A DNA stretch of 22,250 bases from Stenocarpella maydis (Eukaryota; Ascomycota; Sordariomycetes; Diaporthales; Diaporthaceae), in the NCBI GenBank assembly GCA_002270565.1, contig NQMI01000111.1, positions 1 through 22,250 on the forward strand. The letters run 5' to 3'. The notes under the pieces are model-generated. The model was given only the letters and a program-made list of their open reading frames with translations. It was not told where the DNA came from and did no database searches. Positions 1 through 9,769 of this stretch are shown in pieces; the stretch's first letter is position 1, and the number at the start of each line of letters is the position of its first letter. A program made the position numbers and the translations under genes.

Positions 1-599
1 CTCTATATATCTGATTTATTACTTATTAAGAGTTTTAGTTATTATAAAGGTTATAAGATTCTTATAATCTATATAGAGTTTAATCTACTTTTTAGCTCTT
101 ATAAGGTAGTATTGCTATTCCTAGAATGCATATACTATAGCTATAAATTCCTTATTTAATATAGTATAATAGGTTTCTAATCTATTGAATTTCTTGCTAA
201 AGTTTATAATAATGCATATCCTTCCTTATTTATCTTTTTAGGTAAGTTCCCCGCCTATAGCATCATCTAAGGCATCTATATAGATCTTAAATTCCTTTTC
301 TAGGTCTGCTTCCTTAAGTATAGGGTCTCCCATAACCTTATCCTTAAATATCTAGAAAGCTTATTATTTAGTATCAATCTACCTAAAGACATAATCTTTT
401 TTTATAAGGTCTATTAATAGTTTCATAATATTACTATATTATATAATAAATTATTAATAAAAGTTAGTATATCTAAGGAATGCCCTAATATCCTTAATGT
501 TTATAGGGGTTAGCCATTCCTTAATTGCTTTAACTTTTCCTTCTTGCATCTTAATTCTTCCTAGTTTAATTATATACCCTAGGTAATCAACTTTTTGCA

Positions 600-1260
600 T
601 ATACTAGTTATACTTTTCTGGTTCTACTAGAAGATTAGCATCCTAAAGTTTTTAAAGAACCTTTTTAATATATCCCTTATAATCATTAAGGTTTTCTAAG
701 AAGATGAGAATATTATCCAAATAAGCAATAACAAAGATATTAAGGTATTCACTTAAAACTTAGTTAATTATTTCCTAGAATAATATAGGTACATTAGTTA
801 ATCCAAAAGGCATAATCATTATCTCATAGTATCTATAGTATATCCTAAATGCTATCTTCTATTCCTCTCCCTCTTTCATTTAAACAAGGTTATATTCATA
901 CTTCAAGTCAAGTACCATAAACTACTTTGCTCCTCTAAGCCAATCTCATAGCTCCTTAATAAATAAAAGAGGGTATTAGTTTTTAATCATAATATTATTC
1001 AATTATCAATAGTTAATACAAAGTTATAGCTTACTATTTTTCTTTAGTATAAAGAGGATCAAGTATCCTACTAGTAATTGCAATAGCCTAATGAATCCCT
1101 TCTAAAGGTTTTTATTAAGGTATTCTTTAAGGGCTTTAAGTTATTCTTTATTAAATCTATAGATAGGCTTAAATTAGGGTATTATTCTAGGTTTTAATGG
1201 TATTTCATAGTCTCATTATATATATTATAGTAATGTAGTATTAAGTCATTCTTAAAACAC
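600..1260 (-). pseudogene. Reverse transcriptase domain of the gypsy element (inactive)
   Basis: Part of the gypsy pol remnant. Visible RT landmarks in order on the minus strand are VLDLKYEYNLV (918-883, the family's LDL..AYN block), MPFGLTN (813-793, intact) and YLDNILIF (726-702), which corresponds to the catalytic YxDD box. The second Asp of that box is read as Asn, a GAT/GAC to AAT/AAC change of the kind RIP makes, so the polymerase site is lost even apart from the stop codons. The identification rests on these three blocks being in the right order and spacing. Confidence 0.88.
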
Positions 1261-1699
1261 ATTCTTAAATTCATAATAGTCTTCTAGTATCTATACTAGT
1301 CTATTAATCTCATCTCCTTCCTTTCCCTCTTTTAGATAAAGGAAGTATTATTATGTTTCCTATATTATATGCTAACTAGGTATACTAGAGTGGCAATCTC
1401 CTGATTAGCTTTAGTCCTTCCACTAGGCGCTTAAGTAGCTCAATCCTTCTCTATCTTCCTAGAGTCAGGCCTTCTGCCTGCTCCCAGAGGTATCCATGGG
1501 TCCATTTAAGTGTATCACCTATTTGCTATCCTTAGTAATATAACTCCTTCCCTTACCACTAATTACAACCTTCTTCTGGGGAATAATATTATCCTAAAAG
1601 ATCTAGCTAGTAATTTAATTAATTTAGGAGTTATTCTTTCTTAATGAAGGTATTCCTAAGATCAACTAGTAATTTGCTATCTTAATAATATTAAATGAT

Positions 1700-1960
1700 A
1701 GTAATTCCATATAGTTATAAATCTGAATTAGGAGAGGATTAATCTTCATATTAATAATTCCATTACTATAAGATACTTTAGTTCTATCTACTATATTAAG
1801 TCTATAGGGTTCTTTTTTCTTGTATTATAGTAGATAGTATTCATTTACTACCTTTAGGGATATGAAATTCCCTTGTGCTCTACTATTAATAAGTGCTAAG
1901 CACATATGGACTCCTAGCTTAACCTAAACCATCAGGTAGCTATAGTTGCTTATTATTGCA
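1700..1960 (-). pseudogene. Retropepsin (aspartic protease) domain of the gypsy element (inactive)
   Basis: Minus-strand translation gives LALINSRAQGNFISLKVV around 1896-1861. This matches the retropepsin active-site region, where the family has DSGA after two or three hydrophobic residues. Here D has become N and G has become R, both explained by G-to-A changes. A hydrophobic flap-like and C-terminal segment (LILGIPSLRKNN) follows at about 1650-1610, as expected for the end of the domain. It lies between the gag knuckle and the RT, the normal place. Confidence 0.75.
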
Positions 1961-3213
1961 CACAAGTACCTCATAATATAGTTAGTTGCTGCCTAAGGTT
2001 TTATAGACAGCCCTCCTAGTTTTTTAACTGCTTATCTGCTGCTAGGACCTTCTTAATGCTCTTAAGGTTTTATTTTATAATATCTTGTAATTCTTATAGG
2101 TTATTAACTAGCTATCGTATACTATAATCCTATTCTTTCATTATTAGAGTTTTAAGCAGCAGCCCCTACTATCTTAGTAGATGCTAATCTTAAGCCTTAT
2201 TAAGCATGTGCACCTTGCAGATTAGTTTATTATAATTTGCCCATCCGTTAGGGTTTTATAGGCATTCCAAGGGTATGCAGGAGTCCAGCCTTATTAGGGT
2301 ATATCCTATCTTATTATATTTCTAATATAAGTACTAGTTCTTAAAATCATTATGCTTATATATATATTTAATATCCTTACCTAGATATTATTAAGGAAAC
2401 CAGTTGTGTTTAGTTTTCTCCCTTATATATTCCTTACATTTATTATAAATATATAATACCCAGGAGATGTCCTAGTGCTTGCCATGCATTAAGTATATGC
2501 ATCCCGCATCTCCTAGCCTTCTATATTCCTAGGTAGGCTATTCCATAGTTTCTTCAAAAGGTCTTCCTACAATCATAACCGCTATAATATTAGTTCTTAG
2601 GGCTAAAAGGGGTGCTTATTTTAGGTAGTCTTGTGTTTCCTTCTATTAAATTTATAGCGCAAATATAGCCTAAGGGACAGGTTTCTCTTCTATCCTGGGG
2701 TCAATCTATAGGAGCTCCTCCCTATTTCCTACCGCTAGGGTTCTTCCCTACTTTCCTAAAGCATTTTTAAGAAACCATCTAGTAGCTTCCTTATCACTAT
2801 AGTAAGTAGTACAGCTATTATTAAAGCAGGCTATCTAACTAAGCAATATATATATCATTCTGGGCTTCTAGGGATTCTTCATTAGTAGGATAGGCTGCCA
2901 TTATACCTTATCTTTCTGATATTTCTTATATTAGAACTTAGTATATTATAAGAAGTATAAACTATTATAAAGGTCTTCTTTATTAGGGTTATAGAAGTCG
3001 CATCCTTCATCTAGGTCCTAATCCGGGTATACCTAATATTAATTATATATATTTATTCCACAAATATAGTACTTATTTGTAAGCTCCCATTATAGTTTGG
3101 ACCTAGGTGGTCCTTATATACTATAGGTAGCTATATTAGCTTAATGGGTAGCTTTATTAGCTTATTAGGTTCCTTTAGGCACTAACTTCCAGTCCCTATT
3201 TTTCTTTAAAGCC

Positions 3214-3257
3214 CTATATTCTAAAGTAAAGTATCCCATCTTATTACAGTTATAGCA
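3214..3257 (-). pseudogene. Gag CCHC zinc knuckle, metal ligands mutated
   Basis: The minus strand reads C-YN-C-NKMG-Y-FTLE-Y. Spacing is that of the nucleocapsid CX2CX4HX4C knuckle, which binds retrotransposon RNA. The His ligand is Tyr (CAC to TAC) and the last Cys is Tyr (TGT/TGC to TAT/TAC). Both are RIP-type transitions. It lies downstream of gag and upstream of the protease, as expected. Confidence 0.85.
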
Positions 3258-4239
3258 CTTAATGCTCTTCTTATCCCTACATTAGGCAACATCCAGCTCC
3301 ATAGGGCCTGCATACTATCCCTACTAAGTACTTAGCTTCTAATACTTCTTTCCCATATTTAATTTATACTTATAAAATGAAAGTTATTTAGAAGTTCATC
3401 CTTTCTTTTCTAAGCATTATTTATAGAGTCTATTATCAATCTAAATAGCTATTTCCATATAATATAGGAAATCATTAGGTTAGTTTATAACTTTACTGAG
3501 TTTATCCTTTACTTTATCCTTCAATCCGCAGTAGAACATGAATTTCTTTATATTATCAGTATAGTTAATTTTAGCACAGATTCATTAGAATTCTATAGCA
3601 TAATTAATTATTAAGCCGCATTATTTGCAATTCGCTAGGTCTCTTTCTGCCTATCATTCCTCATTTAGGTCTTGAAATAAGGACCTAAGGGCATCCTCAT
3701 AGCCTTTATAGCTGCTAAAAATCTGCTGCATTTCAAGCTTGCAGGCTTTAAATGATTCCACATTAACAAAGTCAGTTAGGTAGGGTTCAAACCAAGCCAA
3801 GGCTCATTCTTTAAGAAAAGAGAATGCATACATAACTCTTTTCCCGCTAAGCTACACATCTAATCCATAGAAACGCTAATAGGCCCTAACCTACATCAGG
3901 TATACCTAAAGTTATCCAGCAGTTCCATCATAGGGGGCCAGAGTATTAAGCTTAATATATTCCTTTATTTGGATTAGGGTATTAATAATGTTAACTCCTA
4001 CTCAAAGGGTAGTAATTTCCTGCCGAAGCCATTTAACCTCCGCATTACATTAAGCTTATCCTTTCATAAGGAGGCACAGCTATCCAACCTTATTAATCAG
4101 CTCCTGGACACAGGGGTCCATAATCTCATTATTAGCAAGTTCATCCAGCTTATAGAGAAGGTTACAAGTAGGGGTAATCATTCCAAAGTCTAACATTATA
4201 AAGGGTTCCGCATATAATATTACTTAAAATCCGCATAGC

Positions 4240-4708
4240 AACATATAAACAAGAGTTATCAAAATATAATAATCAGAGGGTTTCCAAGTGCATTAAACCT
4301 AAAAGATCAAGGGTTTATATTCAGAATACATTATTAGGCAGTTATTAAGTAATATTATTAGCTAATATTAATCACTAGCTATTAGGCTATCCAATACTAG
4401 GATTAAATATTTAGATTAACAACTAAAGAGTTTATTCTATAAAAACTATCTATTATAGTAATAACTATATCTATATATATATTCCAACTCTTCAGTGGCT
4501 CGATGAAATCAATGGTAATACTATCAACTGGGTGCTACTCAATGGAATCAACATAGATCCCATCAACCCTGGTGGATCCTTAACCCTAACCCTAATAAGG
4601 TGGCGTCACTAATTGGATCAGGTGGAGCGCTCTTTTCAGGAGCCACTTCCCGACCTGCGGGGTTGTCTTCTGCAGTAGTCAGCCGCCAATGCATGTTGGC
4701 TCATAACA
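4240..4708 (-). repeat. 5' LTR of the gypsy element (minus orientation)
   Basis: On the minus strand the sequence starts with TGTTATGAGCC at 4708, exactly where the reading frame of the neighbouring pogo transposase breaks, and gag starts about 40-50 bases beyond its other end. The 5' boundary is therefore precise; the 3' boundary (about 4240, perhaps as low as 4215) is a guess because I could not see a clear primer-binding site. The part at about 4390-4480 resembles a stretch in the LTR-like copies near 14,430-14,470 and 15,690-15,730 (shared TTTAGT..GTTAATCTAA..TATTTA). The half nearest 4708 has normal base composition, unlike its surroundings. The partner LTR is outside the window. Confidence 0.7.
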
Positions 4709-5818
4709 CTATAACCCTATTACTCTCTACCTAGAATGAATATTTAAAGCTATAAATGCCTCTTTATATGCTTACTAATAGTAATAAAGAAATTATTACT
4801 TTATTATAACTATAGAGGTATTATATTATTTAAGGAGATATAATTTCCTCTAGAATGCCTGCTTAAGTAGGCTAAATATAGTAATATTAAGAGATTATAG
4901 GATATAGGTTATATATGCTAGTAAAAAATAATATATATATAATTCTTAAAGCATTCCTATATAGAATTAATAGTAGTATAAGTATAGTGCATATTAATTA
5001 CTAATAAATGCTACTTGTTTGGGTTAATTAGGGTTATTTAGGGTATAAAGATCTTTCTTAACTACTTAATAGCGATTGCTTTCTCCGTCCACCCCTTCTT
5101 CATTATCATAAATTACCAACCTCCCAAATCTTTAAGGGCAATTAGAAACTACTACTACTAAATGCTTTTCCCTTTAAAAATAATCAATGGGACTAGTACC
5201 CTGCCTAAGGCGTTGATATACTCGAGGAAGGAGGTCCACGCCCGGGAATCATAGTCCAACTGGGCAATTAGGCTGCTCTTCGAATAGCTGAAGACAAGGG
5301 CTTCTTCTAAGCAACCCTCTATAATCCCGCCCTCATTAGCATTCCAGTGGTTACCCGGTTTGATTAACTTCATAATAGGCAGCTTAAGGAGGTTAAACTA
5401 AGACCTAATATTCGCCTTTATAGCTGCCTGAATCCTTAAGGCTTTAATACGCTAATTCCTCCTGAATCGAAGTTCCAGGTAATAAGAGAGGAAGCCCTAA
5501 AGCCAACATTTTCCAAGGGGAGGGTAGTCTTTATTTAAGAAGGCAAAATAGGCTACCAGACCCTATAGATCAAACCAGGTTAGAGCAAGCCCTAATTAAC
5601 TCTAATTAATAATAATAAAGCTAATTAAGCCTCTTAAACTTTAAAAATAAGCTACTAAGGATGGGAAGCTTTATAATAGCTTATATAGCTATTAAGGCAA
5701 TTATAAAGAGTAGTCTGAGAAATATACCAGATCTTAGAGGCCCGCCTAATTAGCATGCTATTCTTAATTGCTATAATAGCATCATTAAGTTTATCTTTAG
5801 AATATTACTTTATAATAG
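4709..5818 (-). pseudogene. pogo/Fot1-type (DDE_1) transposase, RIP-degraded and cut by a gypsy insertion
   Basis: Minus-strand translation follows a cut-and-paste Tc1/mariner-superfamily transposase of the pogo group. An N-terminal helix-turn-helix of psq type appears at about 5800-5650 (DKLNDAIIAIKNSM, then IRRASKIWYISQTTLYNCLN). A CENP-B/Tc5-like second DNA-binding segment follows, and then the DDE_1 catalytic domain. 5373-5158 is still open and includes NHWNANEGGIIEG and LGRVLVPLIIFKGK. The first catalytic Asp (family NxDE) is read as Asn, and the second region reads LLVINMHYTYT where LxxDGHxSHT is usual, so it has also lost Asp. The C-terminal part AYKEAFIALNIHSR..VIGL then runs straight into the gypsy LTR at 4708. 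The rest of the gene would lie beyond that element, outside the window. Terminal inverted repeats were not found. Confidence 0.85.
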
Positions 5819-5984
5819 TCTAGTTGAGTTATATATAAAGTTTAGTGATTGAAAAAAAATCCCTCATTAAGATATTTAAGCTTTTCTATAGGGTGGGTAT
5901 AGACGCATTCATATGCATACGCGAATGTGGGGGTGTCGAAATGGGAGGGGGGGCCGAAATGTGGGTCCACGATGTTAACCAGGC

Positions 5985-6042
5985 TTATAGATACAACAGA
6001 CATAGATACGACGAGCATCGACACGACGGACACAGACATACC
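5985..6042. repeat. Degenerate CATAGATACGAC-type short repeat
   Basis: A run of loosely repeated units such as CATAGATACGACGAGCATCG followed by ACACGACGGACACAGACAT. Period is about 6 and 12. In one plus frame it reads as HRYDEHRHDGHRH, in the opposite strand as Ser/Val/Met-rich protein. This looks like simple-sequence DNA, not a conserved coding region. Confidence 0.6.
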
Positions 6043-6327
6043 TCAACTTGACCAAATGATTTCGGCAACTGAATTCTATAGCTAATATGGACCAGCTGCT
6101 GCGTAAAATCCTGGCTATAGAATGAAGGGAAAAAATGTTAGGCGACGGCACACTTCCACAACCAATATCAAGATCCTTTGCCAATCAAGCTGACAAAACC
6201 ATGGTGTTGACCGTACAAAACAGTTCCAGACCGTCTCCAGACTACCTAACTGGAAGACAAACCACTTTCATAACCCGGTCCTCCGAATCAATCACGACGC
6301 TTGGCATCTTAACCGTGCCTCTACCAG

Positions 6328-6590
6328 CAAGAGATTACCAACATGTCCACCAGCAATTCCTACCACAAAGACTGTCAACGACCAATATCTCTACCACAAA
6401 AGACGCCCACCAGCAGTTATTTTACCAACATTATGTTTACCAACATATCTAACATGTCAATCCATAAAGTCACCCACCAACCTGTCCGCCCACCAACATG
6501 TCCACCAAATGTCCACCGATATGTCCAAAGTGTCCACCACAGTGTCCACCAACCTGTCCTCCACCAACCTGTCCAGTAACAACCTTTCCA
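6328..6590. repeat. Degenerate minisatellite built from CCACCAACCTGT-like units
   Basis: The unit (T)GTCCACCAAC(A/C)TGT and shortened forms recur through the stretch, most densely at 6470-6580, where spacing is mostly 9 to 18 bases. All strands and frames are therefore repetitive: the minus strand gives a Trp/Gly-rich open frame (6417-6608) and the plus strand a His/Gln/Pro-rich one. The lack of a single preserved frame argues against protein selection. Confidence 0.7.
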
Positions 6591-6599
6591 TCCATGATA

Positions 6600-6825
6600 T
6601 GCTAGCAAAAAGCTTAATACACGCTTATTTATAATTAACCTTATTATTAATTAATCGTATTTTACTTATTAATATAAATTAAATAATACTAGCCTTAAAT
6701 AATAAATTAAGTACCTTATTTATAATAATATTATTACTTTTTTATTTATTTAAATATTATTTAAGTAATAAAGTTTTATTATTTATAAATAATTAAAAAA
6801 GTAAATAGGTAAGGCATTAATAATA
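6600..6825. other. Short AT-rich stretch with an imperfect inverted repeat
   Basis: Almost pure A/T. Arms at 6735-6754 and 6784-6803 match in inverted orientation at about 17 of 20 positions. In DNA this AT-rich such a match is weak evidence of anything. No gene seen. Confidence 0.4.
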
Positions 6826-6925
6826 TAAAGGACCTAGGCGTTTGTCTTTCAGCTGGTATGACCTAAGACTCATCTACTTAGATTACTTAGGAAACGGAAA
6901 AACCACCGAGAAAATAAGCCAGGTA

Positions 6926-6999
6926 TCCCTCATGGCGCAATTGGCTAGCGCGTTCGACTGTTAATCGAGAGGTTGGTGGTTCGAGCCCACCTGAGGGAG
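6926..6999 (+). tRNA. tRNA-Asn (anticodon GTT)
   Basis: All four arms fold. The 7-bp acceptor stem is TCCCTCA with TGAGGGA (6992-6998), and the discriminator base is G. The D arm is GCGC with a nine-base loop and GCGC. The anticodon stem TTCGA/TCGAG holds the loop CTGTTAA, so the anticodon GTT at 6960-6962 decodes AAC and AAT as asparagine. The T arm is GGTGG, loop TTCGAGC, CCACC. Length is 74 nt with no intron. Internal RNA polymerase III promoter elements are present: an A box around TGGCGCAATTGG and a B box GGTTCGAGCC. It is intact although it lies next to heavily mutated DNA. It faces a second tRNA-Asn 77 bases downstream. Confidence 0.97.
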
Positions 7000-7076
7000 G
7001 CACAGCAGTCATATACAATTTATTTTAATGCTCTTTTAAAAAGAGCGCTTATTTTATTTTCAAAAAGTAAGGGCAT
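7000..7076. terminator. Shared Pol III termination region between two convergent tRNA genes
   Basis: The 77-base gap between the two 3' ends carries T runs on both strands: TTTT at 7023-7026, 7033-7036 and after 7050 for the plus gene, and TTTTT directly after the minus gene (complement of AAAAA near 7062-7066). A small inverted repeat GCTCTT (7030-7035) / AAGAGC (7041-7046) is in the middle. RNA polymerase III stops at short T runs, so each gene has a terminator within this gap. Confidence 0.75.
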
Positions 7077-7150
7077 CTCTTCCACCTGGGATCGAACCAG
7101 GAATCTCCCGATTAACAGTCGGACGCCTTAGCCAATTAGGCCATGGAAGA
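7077..7150 (-). tRNA. tRNA-Asn (anticodon GTT), second isodecoder
   Basis: On the minus strand the acceptor stem is TCTTCCA (from 7150) with TGGAAGA and discriminator G at 7077. The D arm is GCCT/AGGC, the anticodon arm TCCGA-CTGTTAA-TCGGG (anticodon GTT) and the T arm CCTGG-TTCGATC-CCAGG. Length is 74 nt with no intron. A box TGGCCTAATTGG and B box GGTTCGATCC are present. The stems differ from the neighbouring plus-strand tRNA-Asn at many paired positions with pairing kept, so this is a separate functional-looking gene family member, not a recent inverted duplicate. Both share the less usual U1-A72 first pair. Confidence 0.97.
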
Positions 7151-7830
7151 CAAGATAAGATAGTTTTTTAAATAAATAAAATACATTAGTAATTATGACT
7201 GTAATTACGTTTTAATAAGGGTTATTAGTAAAATAATACATTATAAAATATTAAGAGCTATATTATTATTTCTTAATATATATTACTATATATATATATA
7301 TATATATAAAAATTATAAATTAATGAAGACTTAAAAATTTATAATTATATATTAAATTTATAATCTTAATTTCTTTTATAAAATAACCTAATTAATATAA
7401 TTATTTTAATATATAAAAATATTAAAACTTAAATTAGCTTTAATTTAATAGATATATATTATATAATACATGATATTTTATTAATATTAAAATTATGATT
7501 AAATAAAAATAATATTATAAAGTTATTTTAATTATTAATAATATAATTTATTAATAAGTAAATCAATTTTATAATATTTATTTAAAGCTAAATAATTAAT
7601 AAAAGTTAATATTAATTGATATTAGTTATGCTTTATTACTTATTTTTAATTAAATTTACTAATTTAAATATGTTCAAATAAATTTAAATAAGCTTATAAG
7701 TATTAAAGTTTTATTAAAATCATTTTTTTAATACTAATTATATTTTTAAATATTATAATATTCTTATACTAATTTATTTATTTATGTATTTGATATATTA
7801 ATATTCTAAAATAATAATATATATTATAGG
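7151..7830. other. Extremely AT-rich DNA, no gene
   Basis: Nearly all A and T with a (TA)n run at about 7286-7308. CA and TG are very rare. It is consistent with old, RIP-saturated repeat DNA, but no protein trace can be read in any frame. Confidence 0.6.
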
Positions 7831-8300
7831 CTGGCCTTATAGTAGCTGCTTAAAGGAGCCTAAAAGGAGTTATGAATTGCTATGCTTAGCTTAAGTATAG
7901 GGCCCTAAAGGGGCCTAGATATTCTAGTACTTATATAGTTATGTATCTGGAGTATAGTTATACTAAGCCTATAGCAAGCTCGCCCCAGGCCTGCCTTAGT
8001 GCTTAATAAAGGCTTAGGTAAAGCCCAAGCCCCTTATATAGCCCCCTAGCTTAAGTAATATACTAACCTTATAGGGCGGGCATAAGCAGTGATTTCTATC
8101 TATAGAAAACTAAGGTATAGGGTGTGGGGTATTAGCCTGGGACCTATAGTGGTGAACCCTGCTAGGGCTATAAGAGCTCCCTAGCTCCTGTGCGTATATA
8201 GCTTGTATGCGCCCTGCCCTGTGGTTCTACCCTACTGTACCGCCCTATAATTCTACCTAGTTATACTGCTTCCGCCCTAGGCCTAGGTTATTACCTATAT
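7830..8300. repeat. Unidentified RIP-affected repeat remnant of moderate GC
   Basis: Composition rises sharply here (many CCC, GGG, GCC blocks) while CA and TG stay scarce and TA is abundant, for example around 7890-8080. This is the pattern of a once GC-rich sequence mutated only at CA/TG. I recognise no protein and no terminal repeats. It could be an LTR or the non-coding part of an element. Confidence 0.45.
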
Positions 8301-9114
8301 AATTAGAGTAAAATTTAAATATATTTATATATAAACTAATTATATAAATAATGCCTATATATTTATATTTTATAATAAACTTAAAAATAAAGTAAAGAAT
8401 AAACTAGCTAAGTAAAACTAACTTAATAACTTCTTATAATATATTAAGCTAGCTATTAAACTTAATAATTAGTAATATAAATGTTATATAAAAAAGAAGA
8501 GTAATAGCTCTAGCAACTTTTAATATAAGAATAGTACTAAAAAATACTACTAGCTTAAAACTATAATTTTAATATAGTATATAGGACTTATAAAGCTTAG
8601 TATAATTTAATAATAGCTAATGAAAAATAAAAAGAATAACTAAAAGCTAATACTAAAAAACTAATAAGCTAATATTACTACTAAAACTAAGCCTAAAAAT
8701 TATATTAAATTTAGTTGGATAACCTACTTTATAAATTATTACCCTATATATATTTTAAATAAGGAAGCCTTAGGATAATTCTTTAAGGTATTTAAGATTA
8801 AGATATCAGTAATAATAAAATAATAAGAAATTAAGACTAATATTATCTAAGTAGCACCCTTAGTACTAATAAACTAGAACCCTTATAAATAAATAAGTAA
8901 GACACCCCTAATAGTACTAAATACTAGTATTATTTAAATAGTAATTCCAGAAAGGGATAGAAATATGGTAGTTTAAAAGGCTAAAATAACCTTGTTATTA
9001 GTAAGATTCCCTTTAAATAACTCCTAAATATATTAAAGATATTATGGAATCTTATAGATATTATATACTTTTTAATTAATATAAAATATTTCATACTACT
9101 GTAATCAAGAAGAT
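8300..9114. other. AT-rich RIP-mutated repeat DNA, no identifiable gene
   Basis: Lys/Asn/Ile/Tyr-rich translations interrupted by TAA and TAG in every frame. The plus strand from about 8760 could be an old gag-like frame leading into the duplicated unit that follows, but no motif is clear enough to name. Confidence 0.45.
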
Positions 9115-9737
9115 TTTTATTTTATAATAATATAATATAATAGAAATATTTAAGCTTTATAAAGAAGATAAATTAAACTATTAAAGTATTATTAATTATA
9201 TTTTAAAATGAAGGTATAATATATTAGAGCTATAATTTAACTACCCCTTAATCTATTTATAAAACCTGAAAATATAGAAGTAATATACCTAATGTAACTA
9301 TTAAGTATAAATTAAGTAAAACATTTAAAACTAGTATATAAAAGAATACAAGATAAATATGCTCTTACTATTAAATAATAAATATATAGTAGTAAAAGAC
9401 CTTACATTAGTAGTAATAGTATTATAAGTAGTATATAAGCTTATAAAAGGAGCTATTTAAAAGATTAAAAAAGCTTTTATTAAAATTAAAATAGTAAAAA
9501 ATACTAAAAGCTATACTTAAATAAGACTTAATTAGCTATTAAGAATTAAAAAAGGTCTTTCTATATAAGAAAAAGTAGTAAATATAAATATCTTAGGATC
9601 TTAATATAAATTAGGTAATAACGCTTGAAAATACTTATTAATTGTACAGCTTAAGAGAGCTTTATCTTCTAAATAATAATAAATTAATATAAAATGTTTT
9701 AAAATAAAATTTAAAACATTAGTTACTTAATATAATT
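9115..9737 (+). repeat. Direct repeat, copy 1 (RIP-degraded element fragment)
   Basis: The sequence recurs 654 bases downstream. For example CTACCCCTTAATCTATTTAT at 9241 matches CTACCCCTTAACCTATCTAT at 9895. Similarity runs over the whole unit with transition-rich differences. The end part, from about 9591 to 9737, matches 10641-10790, because copy 2 is split by a solo LTR. A single N at 9738 lies exactly where copy 1 stops matching. Strand is nominal: plus-strand translation has the fewest oddities, but no domain is certain. Confidence 0.75.
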
Positions 9738-9769
9738 NATAAAATCTTATAAGTATTATATATTTTTAT

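Larger units (their letters stand above)
1..4196 (-). pseudogene. Ty3/gypsy retrotransposon gag-pol, RIP-degraded, left end outside window
   Basis: Conceptual translation of the minus strand gives a Ty3/gypsy polyprotein broken by many stops. Reading from 4196 down: a start MLDFGMITPT, a retrotransposon gag domain (about 4100-3300) with stretches such as GKRVMYAFSFLKE and ALAWFEPYLTDFVNVESFK, a CCHC-type knuckle (3257-3214), a retropepsin active site region (1896-1861), reverse transcriptase (about 1260-600) and the start of RNase H (about 430-240, IDALDDAIGGEL). Nearly all stops are TAA or TAG where the family usually has Gln, which fits CA-to-TA mutation. Integrase and the 3' LTR would lie left of base 1. 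The order protease, RT, RNase H is typical of Metaviridae-type fungal elements. No part can code for a working protein. Clade (for example chromovirus) cannot be fixed without the integrase. Confidence 0.9.
5820..6600. other. Island without RIP between pogo remnant and tRNA region; no gene recognised
   Basis: This stretch has normal CA and TG content and about balanced composition, unlike both sides. It contains several short open frames on both strands, of which the longest (6135-6452, plus) has no domain I know and is built partly from repeat-derived His, Gln and Thr. I see no splice pattern or conserved protein motif. It is probably host DNA or a repeat too short or too lightly duplicated to be mutated. 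Confidence 0.5.

Noticed and set aside
5027..5050. TTAGGG-like units (AATTAGGGTTATTTAGGGTA).
   Set aside because: They fall inside the pogo transposase reading frame and arise from its codons, not from telomeric DNA.
1..5818. Stops almost only at Gln positions, as if TAA/TAG were read as Gln (altered genetic code).
   Set aside because: The same region also shows D-to-N, H-to-Y, C-to-Y and G-to-R changes at key sites and general CA/TG loss, and the intact host gene at 20,409 uses ordinary code. RIP explains all of it.
5842..6184. Several short ORFs on both strands, including one with a HRYDEHRHDGHRH segment that looks metal-binding.
   Set aside because: The His-rich part is a direct reading of a short DNA repeat, and frames on both strands are open over it. 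No family match or conserved start.
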